A stretch of 64,000 nt of DNA. It comes from an uncultured Draconibacterium sp. (GTDB lineage: Bacteria; Bacteroidota; Bacteroidia; Bacteroidales; Prolixibacteraceae). Below the pieces are notes generated by a model. The model saw nothing but the letters and a program-made list of their open reading frames with translations. It did no database searches and had not been told where the DNA came from. Shown in pieces: positions 45,678 to 54,240 of this stretch. The translations under genes and the position numbers were made by a program. The stretch covers positions 1 to 64,000 of the forward strand of contig NZ_CAJXYQ010000020.1 in the NCBI RefSeq assembly GCF_913063105.1, read 5' to 3'. How positions within the stretch are numbered: the first letter of the stretch is position 1; each line of letters begins with the position of its first letter.

Positions 45678-46259
45678 ATGTACGAATTTATAAAAGGTAA
45701 TATTGTTGAAATAAGTGCTGCAAATGTGGTGATTGAAGCCGGAGGAGTTGGCTATTTTGTAAATATTTCGCTCAACTCTTACAGCGTGCTCAATGGTAAA
45801 AAAGACGCAAAATTATTTCTGCACCAGATTGTGCGCGAAGATGCACACACCTTATATGGTTTTGCCAACACCAGCGAGCGCGAGCTTTTCCGTAACCTGA
45901 TATCGGTAAACGGGGTAGGCGCCAGCACTGCAATTATGATGCTTTCGTCGCTTAGCCCCGATGAATTAAGAGCAGCTGTAACCACTGAAAATGTGGCAGT
46001 TTTAAAGGCCGTAAAAGGAATTGGTGCAAAAACAGCTCAGCGTATTATTATCGACTTAAAAGATAAACTCGGAAAAATACCCGAATCAGGTCAAATTTTA
46101 TCCGTAGCAGACAATACTATCCGAAATGAATCGTTATCAGCATTAGTTATGCTTGGCTTTGTTAAGAAAGATGCTGAAAAGATAGTATCGAAGATACTTC
46201 AGGAGCAACCTGAAGCCACAGTGGAGAGCGTGATAAAACAAGCATTAAAAAGGTTGTAA
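45678..46259 (+). CDS. ruvA: Holliday junction branch migration protein RuvA
   Basis: A 193-residue DNA-binding protein, MYEFIKGNIVEISAANVVIE..., with an N-terminal OB fold, two helix-hairpin-helix motifs (ISVNGVGASTAIMML and AVKGIGAKTAQRIIIDLKDKL) and a C-terminal domain (ALVMLGFVKKDAEKIVSKIL) that binds RuvB. With RuvB it drives branch migration in recombination. Length matches RuvA. I chose the ATG at 45678, since the frame upstream lies inside pdxA. The next gene is sprA, a neighbour pair seen elsewhere in Bacteroidota. Confidence 0.96.
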   Translation: MYEFIKGNIVEISAANVVIEAGGVGYFVNISLNSYSVLNGKKDAKLFLHQIVREDAHTLYGFANTSERELFRNLISVNGVGASTAIMMLSSLSPDELRAAVTTENVAVLKAVKGIGAKTAQRIIIDLKDKLGKIPESGQILSVADNTIRNESLSALVMLGFVKKDAEKIVSKILQEQPEATVESVIKQALKRL

Positions 46260-46332
46260 AATGAAAAAATAAAGGAAAGAGTAAGGAAGTATTCTTTCTT
46301 TAAAAACCTTTTGAAGAAGTAATTTAAGAGCA

Positions 46333-49300
46333 ATGACACTAAGCCGAAGTTTACCAAAAATATTCTTCAATTTTATTCTATTTTTCACCCTGGCGTTTCC
46401 TTTTACAGGAATAGCGCAGGAAGTGCCCGAAATAGATACCACCGGGCCGCTGCCCTACCCGTTTCAAGATCAGCCGGCTTTTGGTTACACCATGCAGGAT
46501 TCGTCGAAATTATACCTGAACAAACCCAGTAATATTCAATACGAAATTGAATACGACCCCGTGTTGGGCCAATATGTTTTTTACGAAAAAGTGGGTTCGT
46601 TAAACTATCGCTTGCCACAAAGTATGTCGCTCGACGATTATATGGAATACGATTTTGACAAATCAATTCGCGACTACTGGCGATCGCGTACCCAACAGGA
46701 ATCGATAGATGCGCGCGGTGGCCTCTTACCAAAACTTACCATTGGCAGCGAGGCATTTAACCGTATTTTTGGTGGAAACACCATAAACATTCAACCACAA
46801 GGCTATGTTGAAGTTAGCTTTGGCTACCAGGTAAACAAAACCGACAACCCATCAATACCGGAGCGCTTACGAAAAGTACCTACCTTCGATTTTGATGAAA
46901 AAATACAAATGAATGTTACCGGCCAAATCGGTACAAAAATGAACATGCGGGTAAACTACAATACCGAGGCAACTTTTGATTACGAAAACAAAATGAACCT
47001 GGAGTATACCGGCGATGAAGATGAAATTTTAAAACGTATTGAAGCCGGAAACGTTTCGCTTCCGCTGAATGGTTCCTTAATAACCGGTGCATCAAACCTG
47101 TTTGGCGTAAAGGCCGAAATGCAGTTTGGAAAGCTTACGCTAACAACACTTTTCTCTCAACACCGTGGCGAATCAAAAACGGTAGAAACCGAAGGCGGAG
47201 CACAGGTAGCCACTTTTGATATTTCGGCAGCCAATTACGATGCTAACCGCCACTTCTTTCTCTCGCAATATTTTCGCGACCATTACAACGAATGGCTTAA
47301 AAGCACCGCCGTTCCACGTTCTCCCATCACCATTAACAAGGTTGAGGTTTGGGTTACCAACAAATCCAATGATTTTGATGATTCAAGAAATATTCTTGCT
47401 TTTCAGGATTTAGCCGAGCACGACCCACACATTTACAACAATATCCCTGAATTTCAGGCAACTCCCGGGCTGCCATACCCTGCCAATCAGTTTCCGACTA
47501 ACGGCGCCAACGGCTTGTACGAGCAAATGAGTACCACCTACAGCGCGGTTCGTCAGGTAGAAAATATAACCAGCGTAATGGCGCAGTTTGGAACCGACTT
47601 TGTTGGCGGAACAGATTTTGAAAAAATTGAGCAAGCCCGAAAACTTAACGAATCAGAATACACTGTAAACAAACAACTCGGTTATATCTCGCTAAACAGC
47701 TCGTTAAACACCGACGAAGTATTGGCGATAGCCTACAATTTTACCTACAACGACCAAACGTATCAAGTAGGTGAATTCTCGACAGATGGTATTGATGCCC
47801 CGAAAACCCTGTTTATGAAAATGCTGAAAGGAACCAACCTTTCGCCGGGCCGCCCCACCTGGGACCTGATGATGAAAAACATTTATAACCTGAATGCCTA
47901 TCAGTTAACCAGCGACGATTTTGAACTTAATGTTGTGTACCAAAACGACTCTACCGGTACCTACATCAACTATTTACCCGATTCGCGTATTGAAGGTCAT
48001 ATCCTGCTTGAGGTTATGCGGCTCGACATGCTAAACTCTCAGCTCGATCCAACTAAAGACGGGGTGTTCGATTATGTTGAAGGCATTACCGTAAATTCAA
48101 ACTCTGGGCGCATAATATTCCCGGTTGTAGAGCCATTTGGCAGCCACCTAGCAGACTCTATTCAGGATCCGAATTATATCGAAAAATTTGTATTTCAATC
48201 CTTATACGACTCTACACAAGTTAAAGCCGAACAAGATGCCGAGCACAACAAATTCAGGTTAACAGGTAGTTACAAAGGCTCCTCCAGTTCCGATATTGCA
48301 TTGGGGGCACTAAACCTTACACAAGGTTCGGTAACGGTAACCGCTGGCGGACAAGTGCTTACCGAAAACGTTGATTACACCGTAGATTATACGTTGGGGC
48401 GTGTAAAAATTATCAACCAGGCCCTGCTCGAAGCCGGAACTCCTATACAGGTTTCTACTGAAAGCGAAGACCTGTTTACCATGCAGCGAAAAACCCTGAT
48501 GGGTACCCACGCCAACTATGCATTTTCAGATAATTTTAACATTGGTGCCACCATGTTGTGGATGAACGAACGCCCTTTAACAGAAAAAGTGGATTACGGT
48601 CAGGACCCTATTTCGAACCTCATGTACGGATTGGATGCCCGCTACAATACCGAAGCACCATTTATTACCAAAGCCCTTGATGCACTGCCATTTTACAGTA
48701 CAACAGCAGCCTCGGCAATTGATGTTGAAGCCGAGTTTGCCCAGTTGGTGCCGGGAAGCTCAAAAGCCATTGATGGTGCGGTATATGTTGACGACTTTGA
48801 ATCCACAAAAACGGCCATCGATATGCGTACGCGCTCATCGTGGATGCTGGCAAGTACACCACAATTCCAAAACGATTTATTTCCTGAGGCCAACTTAAAC
48901 AATTCGCTGGATTACGGCGTAAACCGTGCAAAACTGGCCTGGTATAATATCGATCCTTTATTCCTGAGAAATAATTCGCTCACTCCTGATCATATTAAGA
49001 ACGACCGGGACATGCAATCGAACCACTTTGTGCGCGAGGTATTTGAGCAGGAAATATTCCCCGAGCGGGAGTTTACAACCGGCGAACCAACAAATATTGC
49101 GGTGCTCGACCTCGCCTTCTACCCATCAGAGCGTGGACCGTATAACTTCGATGCCGGAAACTCAAGTTACTCTGCCGGTGTAAATTCCGATGGTAGCCTA
49201 CGCGCACCTGAAACGCGCTGGGGAGGAATTATGCGCGAAATTCAGACCAGCGACTTTGAAAATGCCAACATCGAATACATCGAATTTTGGATGATGGACC

Positions 49301-52300
49301 CCTTTGTTAACGACACCATGGGCGAACACCAGGGTGGTGATCTTTACTTTAACCTGGGGGAAGTATCGGAGGATGTGTTGAAAGATTCGCGAAAAGCGTT
49401 TGAAAACGGGTTGCCAACCAGTGCTGAATTAACCAACATTGATACCACCATTTGGGGTCGGGTTTCTACACAGCAATCATTGGTTAATGCTTTTGACAAT
49501 ACTACCGATTCGCGCCAGTATCAGGATATTGGTTTTGACGGTATTAACGATGAAGATGAACGTTCACATTTCCAAAAATACCTGGACGAGTTGCGACTAA
49601 AAGTAAGCGACGATGTTTACCAGGAAGCTTTAAACGACCCGGCTACGGATAACTTCCATTACTACCGCGGATCGGATTACGATGAGCAGGAACTGGACAT
49701 TTTAGAACGTTACAAAAAATACAATGGCCCCGATGGCAACTCACCAACATCGGAAATGTCGCCGGAAAGCTACCCTACTTCGGCAACTACACTACCTGAT
49801 ATTGAGGATATAAACGACGATAATACACTAAACGAATACGAACGTTATTACCAGTACAGGGTAAGCTTGCGCAAAGAAGACATGGAACTGGGCAATAACT
49901 TTATTTCAGATATTAAACGTAGTCGTGTTGAACTTAAAAATGGCGAAATTGGAGAAGTAGACTGGTACCAGTTTAAAATACCGGTGAACACTCCCGAGTC
50001 GGTAATCGGTAACATCAGCGATTTTAACTCCATTCGGTTTATGCGTATGTTTATGCACGGATTTGCCGATCCAACCGTACTGCGCTTTGCCACACTTGAC
50101 CTGGTGCGTGCCGACTGGCGGCGTTACACCGGAGATATACTGGAAGATGAAGCCATACCTTCTACCAATGCCGAGTTCGACATTTCGGCGGTTAGTATCG
50201 AAGAGAATTCAAGCCGCGAACCGGTAAACTATATTTTACCACCCGATGTTTCACGTGTTATCGACCCGGCAAATCCGCAGTTACGCCAGTTAAACGAGCA
50301 ATCAATAGAATTAAAAGTAACAGAGCTGGAACAAGGCGATGCCCGTGCTGCCTACAAATCGCTTTACATGGACTTCAGAAGATACTCTACTTTGAAAATG
50401 GAAGTACATGCTGAAGAAATTGAAGAATACCCATTGGATGATGATGAACTCTATTTCTTCATCCGCATGGGATCGGATTACAACTACAACTATTATGAAT
50501 ACGAGGTTCCGTTAACCTTAACTCCTGCCGGAAATTACAACGGCGATATTGAGAGCGACCGTTACATTGTTTGGCCCGATGCTAACCGCATTAATATTCC
50601 ACTTGAATTATTTACCGACCTGAAACTGGAACGCAACGATGCCATGCGCATTGAAGGTTCGGGTATTTCATTACTGGATATTTACGAAGGTTCGCACGAT
50701 GGTTGGAACGACGGTAAAAACCGGGTGAAGGTTAAAGGTAGCCCCAACCTGGGTAACGTTGAAGTATTTATGATGGGGGTGCGAAACAAACGCGGACAGG
50801 TAAACACCGGACCAAAATCGGTGATTGTTTGGGCCAACGAGCTGCGCCTGACTGATTTTGACGACGAAGGTGGCTGGGCAGCCAATGCAAGGGTGTCAAC
50901 CCGCCTTGCCGACCTTGGTAGCGTTGTGGTTGCCGGACGAAAACGTACTGCCGGTTTTGGAAGCATCGACGAAAACATTAACAGTCGCTCGATGGACGAC
51001 CTCAATGAAATTGATGTGGCTGCATCAATCGACTGGGGACGCTTCTTCCCTGAAAAAGCAGGTGTTCGTATACCCATGTACTATGGTTACTCCAACAGCA
51101 CCGCTACACCAAAATACGATCCGCTGAACCCTGATATTGAGTTGAAAGAGTCTTTGGATCATGCGCAAAGCAAAACTGAAAAAGATTCAATAAAACAAAT
51201 GTCGCAGGATGTGGTGGAACGCAAAAGCATCAACTTTACCAATGTAAAAGTTGAGCCTCAACGACAAAAAGAAAAAACACATTTGTGGGACCCTGAGAAC
51301 TTTGCGGTTACCTACTCCTACAACGAAACATCAAAACGAAATATTACCACCGAATACAATGTGGATAAAACGCATCGATTGATGTTCTCGTACAACTACA
51401 GCAACCGGCCAAAATTAATTCAACCACTTAGTCAGGTTAAGTTTTTACAAAAGGGACCACTAAAATTAATCGGTGATTTTAACTTCTATCCGCTGCCAAC
51501 CCAAATTTCATATCGAACTGATTTATTCAGGAGATACCACGAAAAACAGTCGCGAAACATTACCAATCCGAACTTAATTTTACCGGCTACCTACGACAAA
51601 GATTTCCTTTGGAACCGGTATCTTGATATCCGTTACGATGTAACCCGCTCCTTAAAATTTGATTTTTCATCGCGCGGAACCTCACGAATTGATGAACCCG
51701 AAGGCCGTATAAATAAAAACGACGATGATTACGAGTGGAAGCGCGACTCCATTCTTACTAATTTATGGAACCTGGGACGCCCAACCGTATACAACCACAG
51801 TTTTAACGCTACCTACCAGGTGCCTCTAAGAAGCATAAAAGCGCTTAACTTCATGAGTGGAACAGTTAGATACTCGGGCTCCTACGAGTGGGCTGCAGGG
51901 TCGTTAACCGATGACGATATTAATGTTGGTAATATTATTACCAACTCACGCAACCTTACCTTAACCGGTAATGCCAATTTCCAGACGTTGTTTAACAAAG
52001 TACCCTATTTTAAAGAGGTAAACCAAAAATTCAGGCGAACAGGACGGGGAAGAAACAGCATGAACCGATCAGCAACCAGAGGGCGTTCTAATCAACAACC
52101 GGAGCCGCTGCAAAAGAAACAGGAAGAAACTTTTACCAGCAGTATGAAATTGACAGCCGACCAGGGCCAGAAAATTGCGCACAAATTAAATACCAAAAAG
52201 GTAAAGGTGCTGGTTACCGATGTAGATGGAAAAGTTGTTCCGGGAAAAACAAATATTGTAGATGCCAACACCATTGAGTTTATTCCTACCACTGATGTGC

Positions 52301-53802
52301 GCCAGGCCATGTTAACCGTTACAGGAAAACGTGGCGATCAACCATTTTTAAAAGACGTGCTTGACATAACCACACGAATGGTGATTGGCGTCCGTACTTT
52401 TTCGGTTACCTACAGCAAAAACGGAGGCTCGGTATTACCGGGGTTCCTGCCCGAGCCAACCTTATTTGGTACAGGCAAATTTAGTGGCGATCCGGATTGG
52501 GGCACACCAACTGCCAGCACCAAACTGGCACCAGGGTTACCATTCCTTTTTGGCTGGCAAGATCGAGACTTTGCTGTAAAAGCCGCTCAAAACGGTTGGT
52601 TAACAATCGACTCTCCCCTTACCCAGCCATACCAGATTATGGAGAATGAGCGCATTAATTTACGCGCCCTGTGGGAACCGCTCCCCGACCTCCGAATTGA
52701 TATTACTGCTAACCGCTCGATATCGAAAAATATTACTGAGTTTTATAATTACGATTATGGCAGTGGTACTTTCGTGCCTAACAGCTATTCTGAAAGCGGA
52801 AACTTTAGCATGTCGACATTTACCCTGGGAACGGCCTTTTTTGCCATTGGCAAAGAAGAAGTAAGCAGCTCTGATGCTTTTGAAAACATGAAAGATTTTC
52901 GCCGTGTTATTGCCAACAGGCTGGCACAACAACGTGGAACCAGTGGTGGATACAATCCCAACACCCCCCACCCTAACTACCCGGGATATCCCGATGGTTA
53001 CGGACCAAACTCGGTTGAGGTTCTTGTTCCGGCATTCCTCGCAGCCTACCAAAATAAGGACCCGGAGAACGTTTCTTTGGGCATGTTCCCCTCGTTAAAA
53101 TATATGCGCCCCAACTGGAGCATACGTTACGAAGGAATGGTTTCACGTATTCCGGGATTAAACCAAATTATGCGTTCGTTGAATTTCCAGCATACTTATC
53201 GCTCGAGCTACAATATTGGTTCGTACGCCACCAACCTCAACTTTATTGCAGCAGAAGATGGCTATACCATGGTTCGCGACCTGGCTGACAACTTTGTTCC
53301 GGCCTACGATTTTAACTCGGTAAGTATTGTTGAAGCATTCAATCCGCTTATTAATATTGATATTATGTGGTTAAGCGATTTAACTACCCGCGGTGAAATA
53401 AAACGATCGCGCAACCTAAACCTATCCTTGTCAAACAATCAGCTTACCGAGATTTTAAGCAGCGAGTATATTTTGGGTGTAGGCTATCGGTTTACACACA
53501 TGGATTTGATAATAAAAACCAAAAACTCGCAACAGGCCTATTCGAACGATTTGAATGTCCGTGCCGATATTTCGTACCGTAAAACAAAAACCATATTACG
53601 CCAGCTTGATGAAGCCAACGACCAGATTACAGCCGGACAAGGTAACTTTACCATTAAAACATATGCCGATTACCGATTGAGTGATAAATTTGAAATGCGC
53701 GTGTATTACGACCGAATTATTAACGATCCGTTTACATCGTTATCGTATCGTACTACCAATGCCAACTTCGGAGTAAGCTTCAGGTTTACCTTATCCAATT
53801 AA
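46333..53802 (+). CDS. sprA: SprA/Sov, outer-membrane translocon of the type IX secretion system
   Basis: A 2489-residue giant outer-membrane protein with an N-terminal signal peptide (MTLSRSLPKIFFNFILFFTLAFPFTGIAQ). Its length and sequence (YDPVLGQYVFYEKVG, IQPQGYVEVSFGYQVNKTDNPS, TGQIGTKMNMRVNYNTEATFDYEN) identify the SprA/Sov family. In this family a 36-strand barrel forms the pore through which T9SS cargo crosses the outer membrane, and in gliding bacteria it is needed for gliding. The C-terminus (TTNANFGVSFRFTLSN) is a final barrel strand. It follows ruvA by 73 bases and precedes the trp leader. No other T9SS gene (porK/L/M/N, porV) is in the window, and neither are T9SS cargo proteins with clear C-terminal signals. 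Confidence 0.97.
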   Translation: MTLSRSLPKIFFNFILFFTLAFPFTGIAQEVPEIDTTGPLPYPFQDQPAFGYTMQDSSKLYLNKPSNIQYEIEYDPVLGQYVFYEKVGSLNYRLPQSMSLDDYMEYDFDKSIRDYWRSRTQQESIDARGGLLPKLTIGSEAFNRIFGGNTINIQPQGYVEVSFGYQVNKTDNPSIPERLRKVPTFDFDEKIQMNVTGQIGTKMNMRVNYNTEATFDYENKMNLEYTGDEDEILKRIEAGNVSLPLNGSLITGASNLFGVKAEMQFGKLTLTTLFSQHRGESKTVETEGGAQVATFDISAANYDANRHFFLSQYFRDHYNEWLKSTAVPRSPITINKVEVWVTNKSNDFDDSRNILAFQDLAEHDPHIYNNIPEFQATPGLPYPANQFPTNGANGLYEQMSTTYSAVRQVENITSVMAQFGTDFVGGTDFEKIEQARKLNESEYTVNKQLGYISLNSSLNTDEVLAIAYNFTYNDQTYQVGEFSTDGIDAPKTLFMKMLKGTNLSPGRPTWDLMMKNIYNLNAYQLTSDDFELNVVYQNDSTGTYINYLPDSRIEGHILLEVMRLDMLNSQLDPTKDGVFDYVEGITVNSNSGRIIFPVVEPFGSHLADSIQDPNYIEKFVFQSLYDSTQVKAEQDAEHNKFRLTGSYKGSSSSDIALGALNLTQGSVTVTAGGQVLTENVDYTVDYTLGRVKIINQALLEAGTPIQVSTESEDLFTMQRKTLMGTHANYAFSDNFNIGATMLWMNERPLTEKVDYGQDPISNLMYGLDARYNTEAPFITKALDALPFYSTTAASAIDVEAEFAQLVPGSSKAIDGAVYVDDFESTKTAIDMRTRSSWMLASTPQFQNDLFPEANLNNSLDYGVNRAKLAWYNIDPLFLRNNSLTPDHIKNDRDMQSNHFVREVFEQEIFPEREFTTGEPTNIAVLDLAFYPSERGPYNFDAGNSSYSAGVNSDGSLRAPETRWGGIMREIQTSDFENANIEYIEFWMMDPFVNDTMGEHQGGDLYFNLGEVSEDVLKDSRKAFENGLPTSAELTNIDTTIWGRVSTQQSLVNAFDNTTDSRQYQDIGFDGINDEDERSHFQKYLDELRLKVSDDVYQEALNDPATDNFHYYRGSDYDEQELDILERYKKYNGPDGNSPTSEMSPESYPTSATTLPDIEDINDDNTLNEYERYYQYRVSLRKEDMELGNNFISDIKRSRVELKNGEIGEVDWYQFKIPVNTPESVIGNISDFNSIRFMRMFMHGFADPTVLRFATLDLVRADWRRYTGDILEDEAIPSTNAEFDISAVSIEENSSREPVNYILPPDVSRVIDPANPQLRQLNEQSIELKVTELEQGDARAAYKSLYMDFRRYSTLKMEVHAEEIEEYPLDDDELYFFIRMGSDYNYNYYEYEVPLTLTPAGNYNGDIESDRYIVWPDANRINIPLELFTDLKLERNDAMRIEGSGISLLDIYEGSHDGWNDGKNRVKVKGSPNLGNVEVFMMGVRNKRGQVNTGPKSVIVWANELRLTDFDDEGGWAANARVSTRLADLGSVVVAGRKRTAGFGSIDENINSRSMDDLNEIDVAASIDWGRFFPEKAGVRIPMYYGYSNSTATPKYDPLNPDIELKESLDHAQSKTEKDSIKQMSQDVVERKSINFTNVKVEPQRQKEKTHLWDPENFAVTYSYNETSKRNITTEYNVDKTHRLMFSYNYSNRPKLIQPLSQVKFLQKGPLKLIGDFNFYPLPTQISYRTDLFRRYHEKQSRNITNPNLILPATYDKDFLWNRYLDIRYDVTRSLKFDFSSRGTSRIDEPEGRINKNDDDYEWKRDSILTNLWNLGRPTVYNHSFNATYQVPLRSIKALNFMSGTVRYSGSYEWAAGSLTDDDINVGNIITNSRNLTLTGNANFQTLFNKVPYFKEVNQKFRRTGRGRNSMNRSATRGRSNQQPEPLQKKQEETFTSSMKLTADQGQKIAHKLNTKKVKVLVTDVDGKVVPGKTNIVDANTIEFIPTTDVRQAMLTVTGKRGDQPFLKDVLDITTRMVIGVRTFSVTYSKNGGSVLPGFLPEPTLFGTGKFSGDPDWGTPTASTKLAPGLPFLFGWQDRDFAVKAAQNGWLTIDSPLTQPYQIMENERINLRALWEPLPDLRIDITANRSISKNITEFYNYDYGSGTFVPNSYSESGNFSMSTFTLGTAFFAIGKEEVSSSDAFENMKDFRRVIANRLAQQRGTSGGYNPNTPHPNYPGYPDGYGPNSVEVLVPAFLAAYQNKDPENVSLGMFPSLKYMRPNWSIRYEGMVSRIPGLNQIMRSLNFQHTYRSSYNIGSYATNLNFIAAEDGYTMVRDLADNFVPAYDFNSVSIVEAFNPLINIDIMWLSDLTTRGEIKRSRNLNLSLSNNQLTEILSSEYILGVGYRFTHMDLIIKTKNSQQAYSNDLNVRADISYRKTKTILRQLDEANDQITAGQGNFTIKTYADYRLSDKFEMRVYYDRIINDPFTSLSYRTTNANFGVSFRFTLSN

Positions 53803-53906
53803 TTGTTAAACCAAGTTTATTTGCGAATCAGATTTTTAAGCTTATGACAACATTATTTTGATTTTTCAAAAAAAACGTTTTTCTTGCAGAAGATTAAATT
53901 TAAAAA

Positions 53907-53957
53907 ATGCAAAAAATAAATACAATATGGCTTCCGTGGTGGGGTCTTCTTACGTAA
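53907..53957 (+). CDS. trp leader peptide 1 (Trp-rich, 16 residues)
   Basis: The reading frame is MQKINTIWLPWWGLLT followed by TAA. Three of 16 residues are Trp, including tandem TGG TGG at 53937-53942. It lies upstream of trpE and just before an intrinsic terminator, as expected of an attenuator leader whose translation senses charged tRNA-Trp. It is too short for usual gene finders. There is no Shine-Dalgarno sequence, as for most genes here. Segment AATATGGCT (53924-53932), covering the first Trp codon, is exactly complementary to AGCCATATT (53972-53980). Confidence 0.8.
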   Translation: MQKINTIWLPWWGLLT

Positions 53958-54002
53958 GTTAGGAGTTAAAGAGCCATATTGCTATTTTTAAAAATATGAC
54001 TG

Positions 54003-54031
54003 ACCTGCTTCTAACAAAAGCAGGTTTTTTT
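54003..54031 (+). terminator. attenuator terminator 1 of the trp operon
   Basis: An 8-bp perfect stem (acctgctt/aagcaggt, loop ctaacaa) is followed by seven T. It comes 45 bases after the stop of leader peptide 1. A segment just after that stop, GTTAGGAG (53958-53965), can pair (one G-U) with CTTCTAAC (54008-54015) and so open this hairpin. Confidence 0.85.
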
Positions 54032-54048
54032 ATGACAGATAAATAATT

Positions 54049-54105
54049 ATGAGAACAAACAATAACATTTGGTGGTGGCGTAGCAACTTTTTACAAATAT
54101 CGTGA
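54049..54105 (+). CDS. trp leader peptide 2 (three consecutive Trp codons, 18 residues)
   Basis: The reading frame is MRTNNNIWWWRSNFLQIS, then TGA. Three TGG codons in a row at 54070-54078 are most unlikely by chance. It starts 18 bases after attenuator terminator 1, so it would be transcribed only when that terminator is passed, unless there is a second promoter (none seen). It precedes attenuator terminator 2. Segment TGGCGTA (54076-54082) pairs with TACGTCA (54114-54120) (one G-U), as segment 1:2 of an attenuator. Confidence 0.85.
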   Translation: MRTNNNIWWWRSNFLQIS

Positions 54106-54134
54106 AGAGAGGATACGTCATTGTACAAATTAAG

Positions 54135-54168
54135 AACGGCTCATCGAAATTCACGATGAGCCGTTTTT
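54135..54168 (+). terminator. attenuator terminator 2 of the trp operon
   Basis: A 12-bp perfect stem (aacggctcatcg and its complement, loop aaattca) is followed by TTTTT. It lies 30 bases after the stop of leader 2 and 73 bases before the trpE ATG. ATCGTGAA (54099-54106), covering the leader stop codon, is exactly complementary to TTCACGAT (54150-54157) in its loop and right arm. Confidence 0.9.
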
Positions 54169-54240
54169 AGTTTAAACGCCTTATATACAGGAATTTTACA
54201 ATTGAAATACAACAAAAAAGAACAAAACAAAAAATACAAA

